The notes under the pieces are model-generated. The model saw nothing but the letters and a program-made list of their open reading frames with translations. It was not told the DNA's origin and made no database searches. Below, one piece after another: positions 5,808 through 14,062 of a stretch of DNA of 19,326 bases. The stretch is from NCBI GenBank assembly GCA_025981625.1, contig JAICXF010000036.1, forward strand, positions 1 to 19,326, given 5' to 3'. A program made the position numbers and the translations under genes. Every line of letters starts with the position of its first letter. The first letter of the stretch is position 1. This stretch comes from Sphingomonas sp. (GTDB lineage: Bacteria; Pseudomonadota; Alphaproteobacteria; Sphingomonadales; Sphingomonadaceae).

Positions 5808-7111
5808 CTCCCAAGACTTTCAAAATCAAAAGCTTCGGTTGCCAGATGAACGTCTATGACGGCGAGCGGATGGCCGAATTGCTCGGCGCTAGAGGCATGT
5901 CCGAAGCGGCCGGCGCCGACGATGCGGATCTCGTCGTGCTGAACACCTGCCACATTCGCGAGAAGGCGTCCGACAGGGCCTATTCGGACGTTGGTCGACT
6001 CAAGCGCGAGGACGGGTCGAAGCCGCTAATCGCGCTCGCCGGCTGCGTCGCGCAGGCCGAGGGAGCCGAAGCCAAGCGACGCTCGCCGTTGATCGACATC
6101 GTCGTTGGCCCTCAGGCCTATCACCGCTTGCCCGAGATGGTCGCCGAAGCATCGCGCGGCGGTCGGCCGGTAGACACCAACATGCCGGCGATCAGCAAGT
6201 TCGACGCACTGCCGGCGCGTCGCCGCGCCAGCCCGTCGGCTTTCCTGACAATCCAGGAGGGCTGCGACAAATTCTGCACCTATTGCGTGGTGCCCTACAC
6301 CCGCGGCGCGGAGATTTCGCGGCCGTGGAGCGACATCGTCGCGGAGGCGCGCTCGCTGGTGGATGCCGGCGCGCGCGAAATTGTCCTGCTCGGCCAGAAC
6401 GTGAACGCGTGGGAGGACGGGAAACGCGGCCTCGCTGACCTCATCCGCACGCTTGCCGGCATCGATCGGCTGAAGCGCATCCGCTATACGACGAGTCACC
6501 CGGCTGACATGAGCGATGCGCTCATTGCCGCGCATGGCGAGATCGAAAAGCTGATGCCGTATCTTCACCTGCCGGTGCAGTCTGGGAGCAACCGCATTCT
6601 CAAGGCGATGAATCGCAGCCACACCGCCGAAACCTATCTGGCCATCCTCGACAGGATGCGCGCCGCCCGCCCCGACATCGCGCTCTCCGGCGACTTCATC
6701 GTCGGTTTTCCGGGTGAGACCGAAGAGGACTTCGAAGCTACGCTGCGGATCGTCGATGCGGTGCGTTACGCCTCGGCATATTCGTTCAAGTACAGCCCCC
6801 GGCCGGGCACTCCGGCCGCGTCGATGGAGGATCAGATCCCTCGCGAACTGATGGACGACCGGCTGCAGCGATTGCAGGCGAGGATCAACGAAAATCAGCT
6901 CGCGTTCAATCGCTCGAAGGTGGGCGCCGACACGCAGGTGCTGATCGAGCGCAGGGGCAAGCTGAAGGGCCAGATGATCGGCCGCACGCCATGGCTGCAG
7001 TCGGTCCATCTCGAAACGGCCGCGCACACAGGCGAAATCGTCGACGTCACGCTCATATCGGCGGGGCCCAACAGCATGGGCGGCGCCGAGCGCCAGAAGG
7101 CGACTGCCTGA
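5804..7111 (+). CDS. miaB: tRNA-2-methylthio-N6-dimethylallyladenosine synthase MiaB
   Basis: A 435-residue radical-SAM methylthiotransferase that adds the 2-methylthio group to i6A37 of tRNAs reading UNN codons. The N-terminal MTTase domain carries the auxiliary-cluster cysteines C13 (FGCQMN), C49 (NTCHIR) and C81 (GCVAQ). The radical-SAM cluster motif is GCDKFCTYC (C154, C158, C161). A TRAM RNA-binding domain occupies roughly the last 70 residues. All six cluster cysteines are present and the length is normal. The start is fixed by the ATGA overlap with plsC and GGCGGAGA just upstream; the end overlaps phoH (TGATG). Confidence 0.96.
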   Translation: MTPKTFKIKSFGCQMNVYDGERMAELLGARGMSEAAGADDADLVVLNTCHIREKASDRAYSDVGRLKREDGSKPLIALAGCVAQAEGAEAKRRSPLIDIVVGPQAYHRLPEMVAEASRGGRPVDTNMPAISKFDALPARRRASPSAFLTIQEGCDKFCTYCVVPYTRGAEISRPWSDIVAEARSLVDAGAREIVLLGQNVNAWEDGKRGLADLIRTLAGIDRLKRIRYTTSHPADMSDALIAAHGEIEKLMPYLHLPVQSGSNRILKAMNRSHTAETYLAILDRMRAARPDIALSGDFIVGFPGETEEDFEATLRIVDAVRYASAYSFKYSPRPGTPAASMEDQIPRELMDDRLQRLQARINENQLAFNRSKVGADTQVLIERRGKLKGQMIGRTPWLQSVHLETAAHTGEIVDVTLISAGPNSMGGAERQKATA

Positions 7112-8103
7112 TGGCCCGCCGCGACCTTGCCGCCGTTCCCGACCGCGCCCGCCTCGAACTGGAATTCGAGCAGCCCTATTTGCTCGGTCCGCTGTTCGGC
7201 GATTACGACCGGCATCTGATCACGATCGAGAACCGCCTGGGAGTGCACATTTCGGCCCGTGGCAACCACGTGCAGATCGAAGGCGAGGCCGATGCCGCGT
7301 CACGTGCGCGCGAGGTTCTCGTCGGCCTCTACAACAGACTCGATCAGGGTCATGACGTCGATGCAGGAGCGGTCGAAGCCGTTCTCGGCATGGCCGCGCA
7401 GCCCAACCTCGACGGGATAATTTCCGAAGAGGTGGCCAGTCCGCCGCGGGTGATGATCCGGACCCGCAAGAAAACGATCGTGCCGCGCTCGCCGGTGCAG
7501 ACCGTCTACATGGAAGCGCTCGCCCGCGACGAGATGATCTTCGCGCTGGGCCCCGCCGGCACCGGAAAGACCTATGTCGCGGTCGCCCAAGCGGTGTCGC
7601 AGCTGATCACCGGGAGCGTCGACCGGCTGATCCTCTCGCGGCCCGCCGTGGAGGCTGGCGAGCGGCTCGGCTTCCTGCCGGGCGATATGAAGGAAAAGGT
7701 CGATCCGTATCTGCGCCCACTCTACGACGCCCTGTATGACATGCTCCCAACCGAGCAGGTCGAACGCCGCATCGCGTCGGGCGAGATCGAGATTGCGCCG
7801 ATTGCCTTCATGCGCGGCCGCACGCTGAACGACGCCTTCATCATTCTCGACGAGGCGCAGAACACCACCCCACTTCAGATGAAGATGTTCCTGACCCGCT
7901 TCGGCATGCGCAGCCGGATGGTGATCTGCGGCGATCCGCACCAGGTCGACCTGCCGGACCCGAGCAAGTCGGGCCTTGCCGACGCCGTGCAGAAGCTGGA
8001 GCGGGTGAAGGGGATTGCGACTGTCCGGTTCACCGCGGCCGACGTCGTCCGTCACCCGCTCGTCGGGCGGATCGTCGAGGCTTACGAGGGACCCGGCCGA
8101 TGA
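7111..8103 (+). CDS. ybeZ: PhoH-like ATPase (YbeZ)
   Basis: A 330-residue P-loop NTPase. A KH-like N-terminal domain (about 30-95) precedes the PhoH ATPase domain with Walker A GPAGTGKT (147-154), Walker B FIILDEAQN (D247, E248) and the downstream GDPHQVDLP sensor-like motif. In E. coli the equivalent gene stands between miaB and ybeY, and its product works with the YbeY RNase in ribosome and RNA quality control; the same order here supports that identity. ATG 7111 overlaps the miaB stop, and the stop overlaps ybeY (ATGA). An in-frame extension back to 6991 lies within miaB and is not expected to be translated. Confidence 0.94.
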   Translation: MARRDLAAVPDRARLELEFEQPYLLGPLFGDYDRHLITIENRLGVHISARGNHVQIEGEADAASRAREVLVGLYNRLDQGHDVDAGAVEAVLGMAAQPNLDGIISEEVASPPRVMIRTRKKTIVPRSPVQTVYMEALARDEMIFALGPAGTGKTYVAVAQAVSQLITGSVDRLILSRPAVEAGERLGFLPGDMKEKVDPYLRPLYDALYDMLPTEQVERRIASGEIEIAPIAFMRGRTLNDAFIILDEAQNTTPLQMKMFLTRFGMRSRMVICGDPHQVDLPDPSKSGLADAVQKLERVKGIATVRFTAADVVRHPLVGRIVEAYEGPGR

Positions 8104-8606
8104 TGCTGGAGGTCGCCATCGATGCCGACGAGGAATGGGACAGTAGCCGCTCCTGGGACGAACTCGTCCGGGGCGCTGCCGAAGCGGCGATCGGCGAAAG
8201 TGCCTTTCCGCAGATAGCCGAAAGCGGGCGCGTCGTGGAACTGTCGGTGCGCCTGACCAGCGACGAAGAAGTGCGCGCGCTCAACGCCGAATGGCGCGGC
8301 AAGGACAGGCCGACGAACGTGCTCTCGTTTCCCCTCCTGGAAGCCAAGGATTTACAACAGGCAAGTGTTGCTGGCCCAGAACTGTTGCTAGGCGATATCA
8401 TCCTTGCTCGCGGAGTCTGCGAGGCCGAGGCTGCCGACAAGCAGGTGAGCATTGAAGAGCACGCCTCCCACCTGATCGTCCACGGGACGCTGCACTTGCT
8501 TGGCTACGACCATCAGGCGGATGCCGACGCGACCGACATGGAGACGCGCGAGATCCGGGCTCTGGATCGGCTCGGAATTCCCAATCCGTACGACGAGGCG
8601 GCCTGA
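8100..8606 (+). CDS. ybeY: Endoribonuclease YbeY (rRNA maturation factor)
   Basis: A 168-residue zinc metalloprotein needed for 16S rRNA 3'-end processing and 70S ribosome quality control. The zinc motif is HGTLHLLGYDH (H128, H132, H138). The upstream LNAEWRGKDRPTNVLSFP with its conserved Arg, and LLGDIILA, are typical. ATG 8100 is favoured over the next ATG 8103 because GAGGG (8086-8090) is 9 bases from it. It is coupled to ybeZ upstream and to corC downstream (TGATG at 8604-8608). Confidence 0.96.
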   Translation: MMLEVAIDADEEWDSSRSWDELVRGAAEAAIGESAFPQIAESGRVVELSVRLTSDEEVRALNAEWRGKDRPTNVLSFPLLEAKDLQQASVAGPELLLGDIILARGVCEAEAADKQVSIEEHASHLIVHGTLHLLGYDHQADADATDMETREIRALDRLGIPNPYDEAA

Positions 8607-9487
8607 TGGCCACACGCAACGACGAGGCCGGCGGCTCGCGGCTGTGGCGCGGGATGCGCCACCTCATCTTCGGCGAAGATTCCGAACCCACCCTTCGCGG
8701 CCAGATTGAGGAGGCGATCGAGGAAGCGGAGGACTCGCACCCGGTTGCGGGCGACCTCTCGCCGTCGGAGCGGCAGATGCTTCGCAACCTGCTTCACTTC
8801 GGCGACCAGACCGCGGGCGACATTTGCGTAACGCGCGGCCACATCATCGCGGTGCCCAGCGACATCAGCTTCGAAGACCTGATCAAGGCCTTCGCCGATG
8901 CCGGGCACAGCCGCCTGCCGGTCTATGGCGAGAGCCTCGATGAAGTGATCGGCATGGTCCACATCAAGGACGTTTTCATCGCTGATTTCGATCGCTCGAA
9001 GGACCGTTCGATCGCGGCCCTGATGCGCGAACCGTTGTTCGTACCGGAGTCGATGGGCGTGATCGAACTCCTCGCCCGGATGCGCAGCCAGCGGGTTCAC
9101 CTCGCCATCGTCGTCGACGAGTTCGGCGGCACCGAGGGTCTCGTGACCATCGAGGACGTGGTCGAGGAGATCGTTGGCGAGATCGAGGACGAGCACGACG
9201 AGGCCGAGGCCGGCATGCTGACGATGCTCGACGAGGGCCTGTGGGAAGCCGACGCCCGAGTCGAGCTCGAGGAGCTTGCCGAAGCCGTCGATCCGCGCCT
9301 GTCATCGGACGAGGACGAAGTCGACACGCTTGGCGGCCTGATATTCCTCCTCGCCGGCCACATCCCCCAGCGCGGCGAATGCGTGACCCATCCGTCAGGC
9401 TGGAAGCTCGAGGCCGTCGATTCCGACCCGCGCCGGATCATTCGTGTGCGGCTGCATGCGCCCGAAGGCCGGCCGACCGCCGACTAG
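8606..9487 (+). CDS. corC: CBS-domain protein CorC/YbeX
   Basis: A 293-residue soluble member of the CorC/HlyC family with no membrane segment. It has two CBS domains (about 70-130 and 138-195, the second containing [29 protein letters not shown]) and a C-terminal CorC_HlyC domain (about 210-290). CBS pairs bind adenine nucleotides. The family was linked to magnesium/cobalt efflux, and YbeX more recently to ribosome metabolism; its position directly after ybeY favours the latter link. The stop TAG is shared base-for-base with the stop of the opposing VOC gene in CTAG (9484-9487). Confidence 0.92.
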   Translation: MATRNDEAGGSRLWRGMRHLIFGEDSEPTLRGQIEEAIEEAEDSHPVAGDLSPSERQMLRNLLHFGDQTAGDICVTRGHIIAVPSDISFEDLIKAFADAGHSRLPVYGESLDEVIGMVHIKDVFIADFDRSKDRSIAALMREPLFVPESMGVIELLARMRSQRVHLAIVVDEFGGTEGLVTIEDVVEEIVGEIEDEHDEAEAGMLTMLDEGLWEADARVELEELAEAVDPRLSSDEDEVDTLGGLIFLLAGHIPQRGECVTHPSGWKLEAVDSDPRRIIRVRLHAPEGRPTAD

Positions 9488-9906
9488 TCCTTGGCGAACA
9501 GTTTCGCCGGGTCCGCCATCGCCTTGAATTCCAGGGCGTTGCCCGCCGGGTCGCGGAAGAACATGGTCGCCTGCTCGCCGGGCTGACCTTCGAAACGGAT
9601 CGTCGGCGGGATGACGAACCCGACGCTCGCCTCCTCCAGCCGTCGCGCGAGTTCCTTCCACTCGCGCATCGGCAGAACGATCCCGAAATGCGGGACCGGC
9701 ACATCCTCCCCGTCGACCGGGTTCGTCGACCGAAGCCGCGCCTGCTCCGGCGCCAGGTGGGCGACGATCTGATGGCCATAGAGATTGAAATCGATCCACT
9801 CGTCGGCGCTCCGTCCTTCGGGACAGCCGAGCAAGCCGCCGTAGAAGCGGCGCGCGGCTGCAAGGTCGTCGACCGGAAAGGCCAGGTGAAATGGCGGCAG
9901 CGTCAT
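9484..9906 (-). CDS. VOC superfamily (glyoxalase/dioxygenase fold) protein
   Basis: A 140-residue protein of two beta-alpha-beta-beta-beta modules. Metal ligands of the VOC fold appear at H7 ([17 protein letters not shown]), H73 (PHFGIVLP) and E126 (GNALEFK), an H/H/E triad like that of extradiol dioxygenases and related VOC enzymes. The second half has [16 protein letters not shown]. Substrate is not predictable: glyoxalase, fosfomycin/bleomycin resistance and dioxygenase members share this layout. It runs against the housekeeping operon, sharing CTAG with the corC stop, and lies 76 bases from the divergent lnt start. It interrupts the usual corC-lnt adjacency. No clear Shine-Dalgarno precedes its ATG. 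Confidence 0.82.
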   Translation of the reverse strand: MTLPPFHLAFPVDDLAAARRFYGGLLGCPEGRSADEWIDFNLYGHQIVAHLAPEQARLRSTNPVDGEDVPVPHFGIVLPMREWKELARRLEEASVGFVIPPTIRFEGQPGEQATMFFRDPAGNALEFKAMADPAKLFAKD

Positions 9907-9982
9907 GCCCCGGCACTGCGGCCCGCATGCATCTTTGTCGAGGCTTTCGTTAGCGCCGCGTAACCGCTAGCCATCGCGGCCG

Positions 9983-11494
9983 ATGCGCATTGCCCTCTAT
10001 GCCTTCGCCGCTGGCGCCGCCTCGGCCTTCGCCTTTGCGCCGACCGACTGGTGGCTATTGCTGCCCGTGGCGTTTGCATTGTTGTGCGAGCTTCTCGATC
10101 GATCAAAGAGCCTGTGGGCGGCGCTTTTCACCGGCTGGGCCTTCGGGCTTGGGCAATTCGTCGTCGGCCTGAACTGGATCGCCACCTCGTTCACCTATCA
10201 GTCGGCGATGCCGCCGTGGCTCGGCTGGGTGGCGGTAGTGCTGCTCTCGCTATACCTCGCCATCTACCCGGCGATCGCGGCGGGCATCGCCTGGCGCTTT
10301 GGGCGGAATGACCGGGTGACGCTGGTGCTGGTGCTCGCGGGGGCGTGGACGCTCACCGAATGGCTGCGCGGCACGCTGCTGACCGGCTTCCCTTGGAATC
10401 CCGCCGCGGCGGTTCTGGCGACGACGCCGCTGATCACGATCACCGCGCTGATCGGCACCTACGGAGCGTCGGGGCTGGTCGTGCTGCTCGGCGGCGCGGT
10501 GTGGCTTGAATATTACCGCAAGTGGCTGCCGCTGGTGCTGATCATCGTGGCGACGGCTTTCCTGTGGCTGCTTCCCTCATCGCATGTTCCGCCTGACCCG
10601 CTGGTGGTCAGGAACGTGCGCATCGTCCAGCCCAACATCGGCCAGCAGGACAAGTGGCGGCCCGGTTTCGACGAAGAAGCGGCGCGCCGGCTCGCGCAAT
10701 TGTCGGGTCCGCCCTCGGCCGAGCCGCGCCTGCTGCTCTGGCCCGAAGCAGCAATCACCGATCCGATCGAGGATGGACGGCGCGGCGGCCAGGCGATCGC
10801 CGAGTTCCAGCGCGAGCGCGCCGCTGCGCCGCTCGGGCCTGGCGACGAGTTGCTGACGGGGGGCATCGCGGTCGTTTCGCGCGACGGCTTCCACGTGGAT
10901 GGCGCCGCGAACAGCATCTACGCGATCGGACCGCATGGCCGAATCCTCGGCCGCTACGACAAGGCGCATCTCGTCCCCTATGGCGAGTATCTACCCATGC
11001 GGGGCCTGATGTCGGCGATCGGCATCTCCCGCCTTGCCCCTGGCGACCTGGACTTCACCCCCGGCCCCGGTCCACGAACCATCGATCTCGGCGGCGAGTG
11101 GGGCAAGGTGGGCCTCCAGCTCTGCTACGAAATGATCTTTTCAGGCCATGTCGTCGACGAGAAGAACCGGCCCGACTTCATCTTCAACCCGTCGAATGAC
11201 GCCTGGTTCGGCCGCTGGGGTCCGCCGCAGCATCTCGCCCAGGCGAGGCTGCGCGCCGCCGAAGAGGGGTTGCCGGTGCTCCGCTCCACCCCGACGGGAA
11301 TCAGCGCGGTCATCGATGCACGCGGGAACGTCGTGAAATCCCTCCCGTGGCGCACCGCCGGAGTGATCGATGCGGTGCTTCCGCCGGCATCCAGCGGACC
11401 GACATTGTTCGCGCGCTTCGGCAATATCATCCCGCTGTTGCTTGGCCTGCTGCTCATCGCCGGCGGCATTGTGCTGGCTCGCCGCCGCCGCTAG
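9983..11494 (+). CDS. lnt: Apolipoprotein N-acyltransferase
   Basis: A 503-residue inner-membrane enzyme adding the third acyl chain to the N-terminal Cys of lipoproteins. An N-terminal multi-helix membrane region (about 1-205) is followed by a periplasmic nitrilase-like domain (about 210-475) and a last helix (482-499). The catalytic triad is visible: E255 (LLWPEAAI), K327 ([15 protein letters not shown]) and C381 (GLQLCYEM). Lipoprotein clients in this window could include the cytochrome c and the PQQ-type propeller. The start ATG 9983 has a poor ribosome site. It is separated from corC by the antisense VOC gene and so probably has its own promoter in the 76-base gap, where I see no strong match. 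metK follows 52 bases on. Confidence 0.95.
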   Translation: MRIALYAFAAGAASAFAFAPTDWWLLLPVAFALLCELLDRSKSLWAALFTGWAFGLGQFVVGLNWIATSFTYQSAMPPWLGWVAVVLLSLYLAIYPAIAAGIAWRFGRNDRVTLVLVLAGAWTLTEWLRGTLLTGFPWNPAAAVLATTPLITITALIGTYGASGLVVLLGGAVWLEYYRKWLPLVLIIVATAFLWLLPSSHVPPDPLVVRNVRIVQPNIGQQDKWRPGFDEEAARRLAQLSGPPSAEPRLLLWPEAAITDPIEDGRRGGQAIAEFQRERAAAPLGPGDELLTGGIAVVSRDGFHVDGAANSIYAIGPHGRILGRYDKAHLVPYGEYLPMRGLMSAIGISRLAPGDLDFTPGPGPRTIDLGGEWGKVGLQLCYEMIFSGHVVDEKNRPDFIFNPSNDAWFGRWGPPQHLAQARLRAAEEGLPVLRSTPTGISAVIDARGNVVKSLPWRTAGVIDAVLPPASSGPTLFARFGNIIPLLLGLLLIAGGIVLARRRR

Positions 11495-11499
11495 GGGCA

Positions 11500-11521
11500 C
11501 ATATAAAGCTTTCCTTATATC
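11500..11521. promoter_or_regulatory. Palindromic operator-like site upstream of metK
   Basis: The block contains ATATAAAG (11501-11508) and TTATAT (11515-11520) as near-symmetric arms around 11510/11511; the half-sites agree at 7 of 10 positions. It stands out as AT-rich in a GC-rich region and lies between lnt's stop and the metK Shine-Dalgarno (GAGGA, 11531-11535). It resembles the ATATAAAG-type palindromes I recall upstream of methionine-cycle genes in alphaproteobacteria, attributed to ArsR-family SAM/SAH-responsive regulators. The palindrome is seen; the regulator is inference. The TATAAA/TTATAT part could also serve as a -10 element. Confidence 0.5.
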
Positions 11522-11546
11522 GTTAAACTCGAGGACTCCCGACTCC

Positions 11547-12761
11547 ATGCGCAGCTCGTACCTGTTCACTTCCGAATCCGTGTCCGAAGGCCATCCCGAC
11601 AAGGTCGCAGACCAGATTTCGGACGCGATCGTCGACCTCTTCCTGTCAAAGGATTCGGAGGCGCGAGTCGCCTGCGAAACCCTGACGACGACCAATCGAG
11701 TGATCCTCGCCGGGGAGATTCGAGGGCAGGGAATCATGGACGAGGCGGGCAACTGGGCGCCGGGAATCCGCGAGGAAATCGAACAGGCCGTGCGCGGTGT
11801 CGTCAAGCGGATCGGGTACGAGCAGGAGGGTTTTCACTGGAACCGGCTCGAATTCTCGAATTACCTCCACCCGCAGTCGGCGCACATCGCCCAGGGCGTC
11901 GATGCCGGCGAGGACAAGGACGAGGGCGCCGGCGACCAGGGGATCATGTTCGGTTTCGCCTGCGACGAAACACCCGACCTGATGCCGGCGACGCTCGACT
12001 ACAGCAACAAGATCCTCGCCGAGATGGCCAAGGACCGACACTCCGGCGCGGCACCGTTCCTGGAACCGGACGCCAAGAGCCAGGTGACGCTTCGCTTCGA
12101 GGACGGCGAGCCGGCCAAGGCGACCGCGATCGTCGTCTCGACCCAGCACAAGCCCGGTTATGACAAGGGCGAGAAGCAGGCCGAGCTTCACGCTTACGTC
12201 AAGACCGTCGTCGCACGCGTGATGCCGCAGCGGCTGCTCGGCAACGAGACCGTCTATCACATCAATCCGACCGGGAGCTTCGAGATCGGCGGCCCCGACG
12301 GGGACGCCGGCGTCACCGGCCGCAAGATCATCGTCGACACGTACGGCGGCGCCGCACCCCATGGCGGCGGGGCCTTCTCCGGCAAGGATCCGACCAAGGT
12401 CGATCGGTCGGCCGCTTATGCCGCCCGCTACCTTGCCAAAAACATCGTCGCGGCCGGCCTCGCCAAACGCTGCACCATCCAGCTCGCTTATGCGATCGGC
12501 GTTTCGGAGCCGCTGTCGCTCTATGTCGACACGCACGGCACCGGCACAGTCGGCGACGATGCGATCGAGGAGGCGATCGGGCGCATCGGCAAGCTCGGCA
12601 AGCTGACCCCGCGGGGGATCCGCACCCACCTTGGGCTCAACAAGCCGATATACGAGCCGACCGCCGCCTATGGCCACTTCGGCCGCAAGTCCGAAGGCGA
12701 TCTATTCCCATGGGAGCGCGTCGACCTCGTGGAAGATCTGAAGACGGCGCTCGCCGCCTAA
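11547..12761 (+). CDS. metK: S-adenosylmethionine synthetase
   Basis: A 404-residue cytosolic enzyme making S-adenosylmethionine from methionine and ATP. Hallmarks are SVSEGHPDK (GHPDK 15-19), the GAGDQG hexapeptide (127-132) and the P-loop-like GGGAFSGKD (273-281). It is about 20 residues longer than E. coli MetK (384), consistent with alphaproteobacterial forms. ATG 11547 starts [10 protein letters not shown]; the longer frame upstream overlaps lnt and is not expected to be used. GAGGA lies 11 bases upstream, somewhat distant. SAM is used by other enzymes here: MiaB, TrmB and the ICMT-like protein. Its stop TAA overlaps the opposing DUF2231 gene stop (12758-12761). Confidence 0.97.
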   Translation: MRSSYLFTSESVSEGHPDKVADQISDAIVDLFLSKDSEARVACETLTTTNRVILAGEIRGQGIMDEAGNWAPGIREEIEQAVRGVVKRIGYEQEGFHWNRLEFSNYLHPQSAHIAQGVDAGEDKDEGAGDQGIMFGFACDETPDLMPATLDYSNKILAEMAKDRHSGAAPFLEPDAKSQVTLRFEDGEPAKATAIVVSTQHKPGYDKGEKQAELHAYVKTVVARVMPQRLLGNETVYHINPTGSFEIGGPDGDAGVTGRKIIVDTYGGAAPHGGGAFSGKDPTKVDRSAAYAARYLAKNIVAAGLAKRCTIQLAYAIGVSEPLSLYVDTHGTGTVGDDAIEEAIGRIGKLGKLTPRGIRTHLGLNKPIYEPTAAYGHFGRKSEGDLFPWERVDLVEDLKTALAA

Positions 12762-13222
12762 TCCTCGACGCCAGCTCCGTGCCGGTAAACGAGATCGCCG
12801 CCCTTCCAGCCGCTGTAGAGCAGGATCAGCACGACCACGACTGAAATCCAAACGCCTGTCGATCGGATGAAGTCGGGGTTGTTCAGCCGCAGTATGAGGT
12901 TGATGAGCTCGAGGACGACCGCGGTGACGTTCGCTAGCATGTGCTTCAGCGCGTCGCCAAGATTGCGCAACCGCTGGTCGCCGAAAAAATCGGTCAGTCC
13001 TGCGACCGCCGCCAGCGCGGCGAAGCCGAGGCCGATGGCGAGTAGCCAATGCGATGCGGTGGCCCAGCCCGGATCGAGGTTGCGCGAATAGCCGATGTCG
13101 GTGACGAGCGTGCCGATGAAGCAGACAATCGGGAACGGGATCAGCATCGGGTGGATCGGATGACCACCGATTCTCGCGGTGCTGTGTGGATGATCGTGGC
13201 TTTCGGAGTTGATGGTGGCCAT
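12758..13222 (-). CDS. DUF2231 family four-helix membrane protein
   Basis: A 154-residue predicted inner-membrane protein. After a polar His-rich N-terminus comes the family signature [14 protein letters not shown] leading into helix 1 (about 26-45), then helices at about 56-76, 93-113 and 122-140. Conserved His residues in the signature and at the start of helix 2 (SHWLL) suggest a heme or metal role, as proposed for relatives of this domain, but no function is established here. AAGGAGA is seven bases before its ATG on the minus strand, a strong ribosome site. It is divergent from trmB (104-base gap) and tail-to-tail with metK, overlapping by 4 bases. Confidence 0.85.
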   Translation of the reverse strand: MATINSESHDHPHSTARIGGHPIHPMLIPFPIVCFIGTLVTDIGYSRNLDPGWATASHWLLAIGLGFAALAAVAGLTDFFGDQRLRNLGDALKHMLANVTAVVLELINLILRLNNPDFIRSTGVWISVVVVLILLYSGWKGGDLVYRHGAGVED

Positions 13223-13326
13223 GAACGCTCTCCTTCGGTTCAGCGCTCATTGGACGCCCGACCATGGCCGAGGGTTCCTTCGGCCGAAGTTGCGGGCTGC
13301 CGGCGAGCCGACTAGCGCGACCGTCC
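13223..13326. other. Divergent intergenic region, DUF2231 gene / trmB
   Basis: A 104-base gap that must hold promoters for both flanking genes unless trmB starts earlier (ATG 13264 is in frame). Apart from the DUF2231 Shine-Dalgarno complement (CTCC at 13230-13233), I see no convincing -35/-10 pair, repeat or riboswitch. Confidence 0.5.
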
Positions 13327-14025
13327 ATGACAGCATTCAAGTCGGGCGATCCCCTCACGCTCAATCGCCTTTACGGCCGGTCTAGCGGACATAAACTCCG
13401 CAAGGCGCAGCAGGAGTTGATCGACGGGCTGCTCCCGGCGCTAGAGGTCCCGCCCGGAGGTGAACTCACGGCACTGGGCCTGTTCGGCGAGGACCGGCCG
13501 CTTCACTTCGAGATCGGCTTTGGCTCGGGCGAGCATCTCGTTGACCGTGCCGACATGCTGCCCGACCATGGCTTCATCGGCGCCGAACCGTTCCTCAACG
13601 GGGTCGCCACGGCGCTCGCGCACATTCGCGATAAGCATCTCGCCAACGTTCGCCTGTGGCGCGGCGACGCGCTCGAGGTGCTGCAGCGCGTTCCGGACGG
13701 GGCGCTCAGCTTCATCTATTTGCTTCACCCCGATCCCTGGCCCAAGGCACGGCACGCCAAGCGCCGGATGGTCAACGACCGCCCGGTCGACCTGTTCGCG
13801 GCCAAGCTGAAGCGCGGCGGCGAGTTCCGGCTGGCGACCGACGACCCGACCTATCTAGCCTGGTCGCTGATGGTCATGCAGCGCCACCCCGCGCAGTTCG
13901 AATGGCTGGCTGAGCGGCCAAGCGATTTCCTCGAGCCCTCCGGCGGCTGGATCGAAACCCGCTACGGCGCCAAGTCGCGGCGAGAAGGACGACGACCTTA
14001 TTATCTGCGCTACCGACGACGCTGA
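13327..14025 (+). CDS. trmB: tRNA (guanine-N7-)-methyltransferase
   Basis: A 232-residue SAM-dependent enzyme making m7G46 in tRNA. Motif I FEIGFGSGEHL (61-71), the acidic residue in FIGAEPF (E87), and the signature HPDPWPKARHAKRR (134-147) with the catalytic Asp are all present, as is LATDDPTYLAW near 169-179. ATG 13327 (MTAFKSGDPLTLNRLYGR) fits the usual alphaproteobacterial N-terminus; the in-frame ATG 13264 would add 21 residues of uncertain value. Neither has a good Shine-Dalgarno. It closes the conserved housekeeping block. Confidence 0.94.
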   Translation: MTAFKSGDPLTLNRLYGRSSGHKLRKAQQELIDGLLPALEVPPGGELTALGLFGEDRPLHFEIGFGSGEHLVDRADMLPDHGFIGAEPFLNGVATALAHIRDKHLANVRLWRGDALEVLQRVPDGALSFIYLLHPDPWPKARHAKRRMVNDRPVDLFAAKLKRGGEFRLATDDPTYLAWSLMVMQRHPAQFEWLAERPSDFLEPSGGWIETRYGAKSRREGRRPYYLRYRRR

Positions 14026-14062
14026 CGGTCGACAGGCCCGCTCGGTCTGATAGCCTGATCAA

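Noticed and set aside
6026..7027. Minus-strand open frame of 333 codons within miaB
   Set aside because: It is fully antisense to a confidently identified miaB and shows no domain features.
11495..11546. SAM riboswitch upstream of metK
   Set aside because: The gap is only 52 bases and I could not see the conserved pairing of SAM-II or SAM/SAH classes; an operator-like palindrome fits better. A covariance-model search would settle it.
11646..12677. Minus-strand open frame of 343 codons within metK
   Set aside because: metK on the plus strand is complete with all signatures; the antisense product has no recognisable motif.
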